Part shown: positions 1 through 6,254 of the stretch, piece after piece
How positions within the stretch are numbered: position 1 is the first letter of the stretch
How the letters are laid out: each line of letters opens with the position of its first letter
Origin: Clostridia bacterium
Lineage (GTDB): Bacteria; Bacillota; Clostridia; Christensenellales; UBA1242
Reading direction: 5' to 3'
DNA length: 9,407 nucleotides
Assembly: GCA_017622115.1 (NCBI GenBank)
Contig: JAGART010000059.1
Location: forward strand, 1 to 9,407
Made by a program: the position numbers and the translations under genes
Notes under the pieces: generated by a model
The model's database searches: none
Told to the model about the DNA's origin: nothing
Seen by the model: the letters and a program-made list of their open reading frames with translations, nothing else

Positions 1-29
1 GTATAAAGATATAAATAATTACTAAACAT
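1..29 (-). CDS. start of a gene truncated by the left window edge
   Basis: An ATG at 27-29 opens a minus-strand frame (MFSNYLYLY) that leaves the window after nine codons. The start is supported by a G-rich ribosome-binding site (AAAAGGGGG, with the GGGGG at 39-43) nine bases upstream and by a promoter at 57-86. Both signals also occur, in the same order, in front of the small G-tract ORF that starts at 6579. The first ten codons have a similar layout to that ORF (M..N...L.T), but the match is weak and the DNA is AT-rich. The product cannot be named. Confidence 0.4.
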
Positions 30-53
30 TTAGATTTTCCCCCTTTTATTTTG

Positions 54-86
54 TTAATTATAGCAAATATTATGTATTATAGGCAA
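54..86 (-). repeat. promoter cassette repeat, copy 1
   Basis: Positions 54-75 match 6609-6630 exactly. The similarity continues into the -35 region (GCAAACA on the plus strand) and into the CCCCCTTTT block that forms the ribosome-binding site. Both copies face the same way and sit in front of short ORFs, so this is a duplicated 5' regulatory unit rather than chance similarity of one -10 box. Confidence 0.55.
57..86 (-). promoter_or_regulatory. sigma-A-type promoter for the left-edge gene (copy 1 of a repeated promoter)
   Basis: On the minus strand a TTGCCT -35 box (81-86) is followed after 18 bases by a perfect TATAAT -10 box (57-62). The GGGGG ribosome-binding site and ATG follow. A block of 22 bases covering the -10 box and most of the spacer (54-75) is identical to 6609-6630. 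Confidence 0.6.
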
Positions 87-137
87 ACATTTTTCGACAT
101 ATTTTTTAAAATATAAAAAAATAGCAAAAATTTCTCT

Positions 138-173
138 AAAAAAACAAAAAAGCCCTTATAAAACGAGCTTTTT
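138..173 (-). terminator. intrinsic terminator of the ABC exporter operon
   Basis: Read on the minus strand, AAAAAGCTC (165-173) pairs with GGGCTTTTT (147-155), with one G-U pair, around a 9-base loop. A T-rich tail follows (A-rich on the plus strand, 138-151). It begins two bases after the stop codon of the exporter gene at 176. Confidence 0.8.
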
Positions 174-175
174 GT

Positions 176-1969
176 TTAATCTTCAAGGAATTGACTGTTA
201 TACAATTCTTTATATACACCTGATTCTTTTTGCATTAATTCGTTATGTGTGCCTTGTTCGATTATATCTCCGTGTTGCATAACAAGAATTATATCAGCAT
301 TTTTAATTGTAGATAAGCGGTGAGCAATTACAAACGAAGTACGACCTTGCATAAGTTTATCCATTGCTTGTTGAATAACAATTTCGGTACGAGTATCCAC
401 GCTACTAGTTGCCTCATCTAAAATAAGCATAGGGTTATTTTGCACCATAGCACGGGCGATTGTGAGTAATTGTTTTTGTCCTGCGGAAATAGTTGTATTT
501 TCATCAATGATAGTATCATAGCCTTGTGGCAAAGTACGTATAAAGTGGTCCACTCCAACAGATTTGCACGCTTCAATAACTTGTTCACGAGTAATATTAG
601 AGTTGTTAAACACTATATTTTCATAAATAGTACCACCAAAAAGCCACGTATCTTGCAAAACCATTCCAAAAATATTATGGACTTGCTCACGTGTTAAATC
701 GTGGACAGAAACGCCATCTATTTTTATATCACCTGAATCGACTTCATAAAAACGCATAAGCAAGTTTACAAGTGTAGTTTTCCCTGCACCTGTTGGTCCA
801 ACAATGGCTACTTTTTGCCCAGCTCTTACATCTAGCGAAAAGTCTTTAATAACGGGTTTTTCTGGATTGTAACCAAACTTAACGTGATTAAATTGAACAT
901 TTCCTTGCACTACTGGTGCTTGTGTATTTTTGTGTGTTTCATCTTGCATTTCTGGTTCGTTTAATATTTCGAATACACGTTCACTTGCTGCACCTGCAGA
1001 TTGAAGTGATGTAACTGCTTGTGCCATTTGCGAAAGCGGTTGAGTAAACAAACGAATATAGATAATAAATGCTGTAACTACACCAAAAGAAATTGTGCCA
1101 TTAGAAATAAGTACTGCACCAACCACACAAACAGCAACATAACCAAAGTTACCTATAAATTGCATAAGAGGCATCATCATTCCAGAAAGAAATTGAGATT
1201 TCCAGCCACTTGTATAAAGTTCTTTGTTGTGTTTTTCAAAAGTTTCTTTTGCTTTACGTTCGCCATTATATACTTTAACGATTTCGTGTCCTGTATAGAC
1301 TTCTTCTATATGTCCGTTCAAATTACCCAGACTACGTTGTTGGCGAGCAAAATACTTTTGAGATTTGGTCATAATCACAGACATAAGCACAAAGCCTAAA
1401 AGAGTAGCACCGATTGCAGTTAGAGCCATAATCCAGTTGGTAACAAACATCATAATAATTGAGCCAGCAAACAAGGCAACTGCACCGATTAAAGTTGATA
1501 CAGAGTTGTTTAATGTTTGCCCTATTGTATCAACATCATTAGTTACACGGCTTAATACATCACCGTAACTATGAGAATCCAAATATTTGAGAGGCAAACG
1601 ATTTAATTTGTGCGAAATATCTTTACGCATACGTTTAGTTGTCTTTTGCGTAACTTGTGTCATTATAAGCCCTTGTGCTAGGCTTAAAATAGCCCCGATA
1701 ACATACAACAAAATTAAAACATAAGCAATATTCCAAATAAAGTTTAAATCAACACCTTCTGGCAAGAATATAGCATCTTTTATTGCATCTGTAATCTGGC
1801 TAATAAAGTGCGGACCTATAAGGTTTAAGACAGCACCAGCAACTGCAAAAATTATAGAAATAATAATCCAAGTCCAACTAGGACGACAATATTTAATAAT
1901 ACTAGATAAAGCCCTTTTTAAATCTTTTGCTGGCTTTTGTACAGGAGTTCGTCTATTAGGTCTATTCAT
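176..1969 (-). CDS. ABC exporter half-transporter, canonical-ATPase subunit (TM288/YheH/BmrD-like)
   Basis: This is an ATP-driven export subunit of about 597 residues: an N-terminal six-helix membrane domain (residues ~33-330) and a C-terminal ATPase domain. The ATPase shows Walker A GPTGAGKTT (~393-401), Q-loop Q441, signature ISAGQ (~496-500), Walker B LILDE with catalytic E521 and switch H552 (numbering from the upstream TTG). The signature departs from LSGGQ while Walker B and the switch His are intact, as in the consensus-site partner of heterodimeric exporters such as TM287/288. A TTG start at 1975 is possible, but ATG 1967-1969 is preferred because AAGGAGG (1979-1985) lies nine bases before it and only three before the TTG. 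The gene follows the partner subunit; the restored partner frame ends at 1962, overlapping this start by eight bases. The substrate is unknown; drug or peptide export is typical of the family. Confidence 0.93.
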   Translation of the reverse strand: MNRPNRRTPVQKPAKDLKRALSSIIKYCRPSWTWIIISIIFAVAGAVLNLIGPHFISQITDAIKDAIFLPEGVDLNFIWNIAYVLILLYVIGAILSLAQGLIMTQVTQKTTKRMRKDISHKLNRLPLKYLDSHSYGDVLSRVTNDVDTIGQTLNNSVSTLIGAVALFAGSIIMMFVTNWIMALTAIGATLLGFVLMSVIMTKSQKYFARQQRSLGNLNGHIEEVYTGHEIVKVYNGERKAKETFEKHNKELYTSGWKSQFLSGMMMPLMQFIGNFGYVAVCVVGAVLISNGTISFGVVTAFIIYIRLFTQPLSQMAQAVTSLQSAGAASERVFEILNEPEMQDETHKNTQAPVVQGNVQFNHVKFGYNPEKPVIKDFSLDVRAGQKVAIVGPTGAGKTTLVNLLMRFYEVDSGDIKIDGVSVHDLTREQVHNIFGMVLQDTWLFGGTIYENIVFNNSNITREQVIEACKSVGVDHFIRTLPQGYDTIIDENTTISAGQKQLLTIARAMVQNNPMLILDEATSSVDTRTEIVIQQAMDKLMQGRTSFVIAHRLSTIKNADIILVMQHGDIIEQGTHNELMQKESGVYKELYNSQFLED

Positions 1970-2098
1970 TTTCAAGTTCCTCCTTACTTAATTGAGATAA
2001 AGCAATTTCTTTGTAAACATCACAAGAATTTAGCAATTCTTCGTGTTTACCCATTCCCACTATCTCACCATTTTCCAACACAACAATTTTATCTGCAT
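1962..2098 (-). pseudogene. out-of-frame C-terminal tail of the first exporter subunit
   Basis: In the shifted frame this stretch encodes about 45 residues beginning NADKIVVLENGEIVGMGKHE and continuing through EELL and VYKEIALSQL to a TAG at 1962-1964. This is the usual end of an ABC exporter ATPase domain. The partner gene has the equivalent STIKNAD with five A in the codons after ATT, whereas here only four are present (plus-strand T 2098-2101). Adding one base restores a continuous frame. Without it the last beta-strand region and C-terminal helices of the ATPase domain are missing. Confidence 0.85.
1979..1985 (-). promoter_or_regulatory. ribosome-binding site deciding the start of the second exporter gene
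   Basis: AAGGAGG on the minus strand lies nine bases before ATG 1967-1969. It sits inside the out-of-frame tail of the upstream gene, a layout typical of translational coupling. Confidence 0.75.
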
Positions 2099-3721
2099 TT
2101 TAATAGTACCAATACGTTGAGCAACAATCACATTTGTAGCATCTTTTGTGTGTTTTTTGAGTTCTGCACGCAATTTTGCATCAGTTTTATAGTCTAATGC
2201 AGAGAAAGTGTCATCAAAGATATAAATTTCAGGCTGTCTAGCAATAGCACGAGCAATAGAAATACGTTGTTTTTGTCCACCACTTAAATTTGCCCCGCCT
2301 TGTTCAATAACAGAATCATATTGCTGTGGCAATTTCTCTACAAAATCTTTACTTTGAGCAACTTGCACTGCTTTTTGAATTTGTTCTTGATTATGCTCAA
2401 AATTAGACTTTTCGCCATAAGCAATATTAGAATTAACTGTACCACTAAACAAAACGGCTTTTTGCGAAACATAACCCAACTTGTCGTGCAAAGCATTTAA
2501 AGTATAATCACGCACATCAACATCATCAATTAAAATTTGCCCATCAGTAACATCATAAAAACGAGGAATTAAGTTAATTAAAGTACTTTTTCCGCTTCCT
2601 GTTGAGCCAATAAACGCAACCGTTTCCCCTTTGTTAATTTTTAAGTTAATATTTTTTAAAACAGGTTCTTCCGCATTTGGATAAGCAAACGAAACATTTT
2701 TAAATTCGATTGTACCCGTTTTATCACTTGTGCTTTTGCTAATAGAACCATCAAAAATAGTTTGCGGAGTAGATAAAACTTCGTTAATTCTTTTGCCTGC
2801 TGTAATTGCACGAGGAAGCATAATAAATACAATGATTAAGAGCATAAAAGACATAACCACAAACATAGCATACGAGCTAAACTCCATCATATTGCCTAAC
2901 ACTTCACCACGAGCCATAATAGTTGCATCATTTAATAAATAACACGCAATAACATAAATAGCCAAAGTAAGACCACTCATACACAACATCATAACTGGGT
3001 TCATAAATTGCATTACACGATTAACAAAAAGGTTTGTTTTTGTAAGATTTTCGTTTACTTTTTCAAATTTTTCTTCCTGATATTTTTCCGCATTGTACGC
3101 ACGTACTACACGAATACCTCTTAAACTTTCCCTAGTAACATCATTAACATCATCAGTTTGCTTTTGAATTCTTCTAAACTTTGGCAAAGCCACAATCAAA
3201 GCAATAATAACAGTAACTAAAATAATTCCAACCACTATGGCAGTTGCAGTTGTCCATTGCCAACTTTCGCCAACCATTTTGCAAATACACCAAATCGCAA
3301 GTACGGGTGCTTTTAATAATACTTGCATACCCATAGCAACAGTCATTTGCACTTGTGTAATGTCATTTGTAGAGCGAGTAATCAAACTTGCTGTACTAAA
3401 TTTGTGGATTTCTTGCGTAGAAAAACTTTGTACTTTATCAAATACCCCACTTCTCATACGTTTGCTAAATCCAGCCGCAACTTTTGCCGAGAAAAATCCC
3501 GCAAAAATTGCAGCAACCATACTTCCAATAGCACACAACAACATATATGCACCATTTTCCCAAATAAGCCCCATTTCAGGATTAGGTGAAGTAGCATTTG
3601 TAATAACAATGTTTAAATATTCTGGCATTGTCAAATCTAGCCAAACCTGCAACACAACAAGCCCAGCAACAATAACAATCATCACCCAGTCCCACACGGA
3701 TAGATTTTTAAAAATGTTCAT
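2060..3721 (-). CDS. ABC exporter half-transporter, degenerate-ATPase subunit (TM287/YheI/BmrC-like), C-terminus frameshifted
   Basis: As read, this is a 553-residue membrane/ATPase fusion. Hydrophobic helices start at ~11-30 and ~57-80, with further segments to ~300. The ATPase has Walker A GSTGSGKST (~372-380), Q-loop Q420, a canonical LSGGQ signature (~479-483), Walker B IFDD with Asp504 where the catalytic Glu is expected, D-loop SALD, and Gln535 in place of the switch His. Asp-for-Glu plus Gln-for-His is the known pattern of the degenerate-site partner in heterodimeric exporters. The start has AAGGAG (3727-3732) five bases upstream. After residue 541 (GTIK) the frame runs into 12 unrelated residues and stops at 2060, whereas the +1 frame continues with family-like sequence to a stop at 1962. 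A one-base loss in the A-run at 2098-2101 explains this. Restored length would be 586 residues. Confidence 0.9.
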   Translation of the reverse strand: MNIFKNLSVWDWVMIVIVAGLVVLQVWLDLTMPEYLNIVITNATSPNPEMGLIWENGAYMLLCAIGSMVAAIFAGFFSAKVAAGFSKRMRSGVFDKVQSFSTQEIHKFSTASLITRSTNDITQVQMTVAMGMQVLLKAPVLAIWCICKMVGESWQWTTATAIVVGIILVTVIIALIVALPKFRRIQKQTDDVNDVTRESLRGIRVVRAYNAEKYQEEKFEKVNENLTKTNLFVNRVMQFMNPVMMLCMSGLTLAIYVIACYLLNDATIMARGEVLGNMMEFSSYAMFVVMSFMLLIIVFIMLPRAITAGKRINEVLSTPQTIFDGSISKSTSDKTGTIEFKNVSFAYPNAEEPVLKNINLKINKGETVAFIGSTGSGKSTLINLIPRFYDVTDGQILIDDVDVRDYTLNALHDKLGYVSQKAVLFSGTVNSNIAYGEKSNFEHNQEQIQKAVQVAQSKDFVEKLPQQYDSVIEQGGANLSGGQKQRISIARAIARQPEIYIFDDTFSALDYKTDAKLRAELKKHTKDATNVIVAQRIGTIKMQIKLLCWKMVR

Positions 3722-3730
3722 TTTTTCTCC

Positions 3731-3769
3731 TTAAATTTTAGCAAATAAAAAACACTTGCGAGCAAGCAT
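3731..3769 (-). CDS. possible 12-codon leader peptide of the exporter operon
   Basis: ATG at 3767-3769 opens a frame MLARKCFLFAKI that stops with TAA at 3731-3733; the stop overlaps the Shine-Dalgarno site of the exporter gene (3727-3732). Its codons run through the terminator-like hairpin at 3749-3772, so ribosome position could influence folding. No clear ribosome-binding site precedes it, and a 12-codon ORF can occur by chance, so it is only a candidate. The idea is prompted by the known leader-peptide attenuation of the B. subtilis bmrCD exporter. Confidence 0.25.
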   Translation of the reverse strand: MLARKCFLFAKI

Positions 3770-3772
3770 TTT
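3747..3772 (-). promoter_or_regulatory. terminator-like hairpin in the exporter operon leader (candidate attenuator)
   Basis: On the minus strand AAAATGCTTGC (3762-3772) pairs with GCAAGTGTTTT (3749-3759): 11 base pairs including two G-U pairs, with a two-base loop, running into six T. It lies between the promoter (3809-3837) and the ribosome-binding site (3727-3732), where an intrinsic terminator would stop transcription before the operon unless bypassed. Confidence 0.5.
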
Positions 3773-3808
3773 CAAAAGATTAATTATAATTTATTCTTTT
3801 GCTATTTA

Positions 3809-3837
3809 ATTTTATGTCAATTAAAAAAGAATGTCAA
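3809..3837 (-). promoter_or_regulatory. promoter of the ABC exporter operon
   Basis: On the minus strand a perfect TTGACA -35 box (3832-3837) is followed after exactly 17 bases by TAAAAT (3809-3814). A second TTGACA (3815-3820) lies directly upstream of the -10 box, giving a tandem repeat of the hexamer. The expected transcript would have a leader of roughly 80 bases. Confidence 0.65.
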
Positions 3838-3938
3838 TATTTTAAGACAAACTAATTAAATTAAACAAATTAAACTTAAATTAAATAATATGTTTAAAAT
3901 TTATTTTTTGTGAATTTTTTCGCTATTTTTTTAATATT

Positions 3939-3968
3939 AAAAAAAGCCCCATTTAAACTAGGACTTTT
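3939..3968 (-). terminator. intrinsic terminator downstream of the LRR gene
   Basis: AAAAGTCC (3961-3968, minus strand) pairs with GGGCTTTT and is followed by seven T (3939-3945). The 29 bases 3940-3968 are identical to the terminator of the aminopeptidase gene at 6711-6739. It lies about 120 bases past the LRR stop codon, beyond a palindromic element. Confidence 0.7.
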
Positions 3969-3978
3969 GATTAATAAG

Positions 3979-4086
3979 GCGAGATTATCACGTCGCTCCG
4001 CTCCTCATAATGACAATCTACTTTAAATATTATTTTTTAGATATTTTGTCATTGCGAAGATTGCTTGCAATCTGTGGCAATCTCGC
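3979..4086. repeat. composite palindromic element, copy a (3' side of the LRR gene)
   Basis: There are two inverted arms, 3979-4015 and 4047-4086, around a 31-base spacer. Both arms begin at the outside with GCGAGATT and end at the inside with AATGACA. The right arm contains a 7-bp hairpin with a two-base loop (4058-4073, AGATTGC/GCAATCT). The left arm has a 13-base non-palindromic core (3992-4004) in that place. The outer sequence resembles intergenic repeats of the form GAGATTGCCAC...GCAATGACA that I recall from many bacterial genomes. The element ends three bases before the LRR stop codon. Confidence 0.75.
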
Positions 4087-4089
4087 TTC

Positions 4090-6045
4090 TTAATTATCTA
4101 CTTGGTCGTTTATACTTGCATTTGTGCTTTCAAATTGAGCAATTAGGATTTTGCCTTCAACTAAACTATACGGAATATCTACACTCATATTATTGTATGC
4201 AGATAAATCATCTTCTTCATTTGTTGTCCAGCCCACGAACTGATATCCGCTACTAGCCACAGCACTTACGTGTACAGTTGTTAATCCCTCTAATGTACTA
4301 TAACCATTTATTCTTGCCTCACCCACACACGCCAACGTGCTTGTTTCGCTAATATTTTGCACTTGCAACGCAACACCACTTATACTTGCCCCTCCGCTTG
4401 TTTTTAATTCCGCATAAGGAGTTGTAGCAGTAACTAAATAAACATTTATTGCACCATTTTCTTCAATATAAGATTGCAAAACGCCTTTAATATCTAACTG
4501 CATAATGTTTGTTGCTGTGCTTACATAATATTTAACATTCAAAGCAAATGGCAAATCATAAATACTTGCTTCGTAATATTCAATAGGATAAAATGTGCTG
4601 TTATCAAACGAAATTTGGCTAATGTAATGCCCAGTTTGCGGAGTTAATAAGCCATAAATATTTAAACCACCATATTCAACATTTTCATTATCTAAACTTG
4701 TACTAGTACCAGTAACAATAAAATTTAAACCATTAAAAATCCATTTTGCATATAGGATATGAGAACTTGAAATAGTATCACCAGCTGTTGCTGAAACACC
4801 AGTTAAATTACTATTTTTATACCAACCTTCAAAGACATAATTTGCACGTGTTGGTGTTGGTAATATTCCATAGGTTGAACTATCATTAGATAAAAAGCCA
4901 ACAGGAGCACAATCACTACCACCATTTGATTCAAAATTTACTGCATCACATAAATAAAAATCTACAACTGTAAAATAATTACTTGTACCATAACTAGATT
5001 TTACACTATCTAATACGCTTTGGCTCACAAAACCACATTTTCTTGATTCATTACCAGCTCCAAAAGATGATGCACCCAAAGTAGGTTTTGATTCTTGCAT
5101 AAAGAATATTCTACTTAACGCATCACAGTTATAAAAAGACTCCTCACCCAAAGTAGTTAAACTTTTTGGAAAAGTAACCTTTGTCAAGGCACTACAACTT
5201 CCAAAAGACCGAACCCCAATTTCTGTCAAATTATTGTGTAAAATTAAATTTATAATACTAGTACACCCATAAAAGGCATAATCTTTAATTTGTGTAATAG
5301 TATCTGGTACTATTAAATTAGTTACTCTTTCTGTCCCCACATATAAATCTGCATCCATACACATTGGATTAGAATCATAAGTAGGAAATGTTATATTATA
5401 CCAAGAATTTAAATCACTTACTGTTACTTTACTCAAACTATAACAACCAGAAAAAGCACTACTGCCAATAGTAGTTATACCACTACCCAAAGTTATACTA
5501 TTTAAACTACAACTATCAAAAGCACGTGCACCGATAGAGGTCACACTATCTGGAATAATTATTTCCTTAAAACTCTCTTGACAAAAAGCATAGGCTTCTA
5601 TAGTTGTTACGCCATTGCCTAAATCTACACTGTCTAGACGATTGCAATAATAAAAAGCATATGCCCCTATGGTTTTTACTGTATCAGGAATAATCACACT
5701 CGTCATATCATCACAACTATAAAACGCACCAGAACTATAAGATGAAGCAGCAGTAATACCTATTACGGTATATGTAGCACCTGAAATCGTTACACTACTT
5801 GGAATAGTTATTTCACCAGATAATGTTGAACTATTTTTATAATTTGACTCAATCGTACAAGTACCAGAACCTGCTGTATATGTATATTTAAAGTTTCCAC
5901 TTGTGTATGTAGAAGCCTCAACACTTGTATTTAAGTCTGTTTTAGAATTTCCACTATTAAGACCAAACACACAACCAAATGTTACCGCAAGTACTGCACA
6001 TATTGATATAATAATTAAACTTATTATTTTGTTTTTTGTAAGCAT
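4090..6045 (-). CDS. secreted BspA-type leucine-rich-repeat protein with InlB-like repeats
   Basis: A 651-residue predicted surface or secreted protein. Residues ~7-28 form a hydrophobic export signal or membrane anchor after Lys-rich MLTKNK; no lipobox (TFGC does not fit). Residues ~75-330 contain BspA-type LRR_5 units of about 23 residues with the recurring pattern I..AF..C..L..V.L...(V)T.IG (AF or SF at ~107, 130, 153, 175, 197, 257, 280, 303, 327), plus the typical insertion with LNSWYNITF and DADLYVG. An InlB B-repeat (Flg_new type) follows at ~368-435 (NFESNGG...FEGWY...LYAKW), and a divergent InlB-like unit at ~588-638 (GYQFVGWTTNEED...LIAQFE). There is no LPXTG or SLH motif at the C-terminus. 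The start has AGGAG (6052-6056) six bases upstream. A role in adhesion or host interaction is a family-level inference. Confidence 0.9.
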   Translation of the reverse strand: MLTKNKIISLIIISICAVLAVTFGCVFGLNSGNSKTDLNTSVEASTYTSGNFKYTYTAGSGTCTIESNYKNSSTLSGEITIPSSVTISGATYTVIGITAASSYSSGAFYSCDDMTSVIIPDTVKTIGAYAFYYCNRLDSVDLGNGVTTIEAYAFCQESFKEIIIPDSVTSIGARAFDSCSLNSITLGSGITTIGSSAFSGCYSLSKVTVSDLNSWYNITFPTYDSNPMCMDADLYVGTERVTNLIVPDTITQIKDYAFYGCTSIINLILHNNLTEIGVRSFGSCSALTKVTFPKSLTTLGEESFYNCDALSRIFFMQESKPTLGASSFGAGNESRKCGFVSQSVLDSVKSSYGTSNYFTVVDFYLCDAVNFESNGGSDCAPVGFLSNDSSTYGILPTPTRANYVFEGWYKNSNLTGVSATAGDTISSSHILYAKWIFNGLNFIVTGTSTSLDNENVEYGGLNIYGLLTPQTGHYISQISFDNSTFYPIEYYEASIYDLPFALNVKYYVSTATNIMQLDIKGVLQSYIEENGAINVYLVTATTPYAELKTSGGASISGVALQVQNISETSTLACVGEARINGYSTLEGLTTVHVSAVASSGYQFVGWTTNEEDDLSAYNNMSVDIPYSLVEGKILIAQFESTNASINDQVDN

Positions 6046-6051
6046 TTTTTG

Positions 6052-6056
6052 CTCCT
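6052..6056 (-). promoter_or_regulatory. ribosome-binding site of the LRR gene
   Basis: AGGAG on the minus strand, six bases before ATG 6043-6045, supports this start. No convincing -10/-35 pair was found between it and the palindromic element at 6076-6199. Confidence 0.7.
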
Positions 6057-6075
6057 ATTTTTTGTTTTTTTAGTT

Positions 6076-6199
6076 GCGAGATTATCACGACTTGCAAGCA
6101 AGTCTCATAATGACAATATTTTATTTATTAGTCTGATTTATTTAATACTAAATTTACTCTGTCATTGCGAAAAGCATTTATGCTTTGTGGCAATCTCGC
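6076..6199. repeat. composite palindromic element, copy b (5' side of the LRR gene)
   Basis: Same architecture and orientation as the element at 3979-4086: left arm 6076-6115, 44-base spacer, right arm 6160-6199. The left arm core is a 7-bp hairpin with AA loop (6089-6104, GACTTGC/GCAAGTC). The right arm core is a different 7-bp hairpin with TT loop (6171-6186, AAAGCAT/ATGCTTT). Left arms carry GATTAT...ATAATG; right arms carry the equivalent pairing bases as GC. The element lies between the G-tract locus and the LRR gene, upstream of LRR translation. Confidence 0.75.
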
Positions 6200-6254
6200 T
6201 TCTTTTTTTTATACGAACTTAACTCGTATTATTACACTCAATTTACGTATATTT

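Noticed and set aside
2098..2101. Programmed frameshifting or transcript slippage at the A4 run of the exporter gene
   Set aside because: Four A is too short for known slippage, and no stimulatory structure or in-frame Shine-Dalgarno was seen; a real mutation or a sequence error is more likely.
3237..3734. A 165-codon plus-strand ORF
   Set aside because: It is antisense to the membrane domain of the exporter gene, with no ribosome-binding signal or recognisable protein; the minus-strand frame is clearly the coding one. The shorter plus-strand ORFs at 470-697, 1019-1399, 1365-1568 and 2730-2942 were rejected for the same reason.
3840..3935. AT-rich stretch with repeated AAATTAAA words as an origin or binding-site array
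   Set aside because: The words are irregular and expected in such AT-rich DNA; no DnaA boxes or iterons could be defined.
5962..5976. Lipoprotein signal in the LRR protein (TFGC near residue 25)
   Set aside because: Phe before Gly-Cys does not fit the lipobox, so a Sec signal peptide or membrane anchor is more likely.
3979..6199. CRISPR-like array from the repeated GCGAGATT blocks
   Set aside because: There are only four arms in inverted pairs with short AT-rich spacers, two of them 2 kb away; there is no regular repeat-spacer periodicity and no cas gene.
6203..6229. Hairpin ATACGA/TCGTAT next to a T8 run as a terminator
   Set aside because: The T run is on the 5' side on the plus strand, and on the minus strand the stem is followed by A residues, so it is not an intrinsic terminator for the minus-strand genes.
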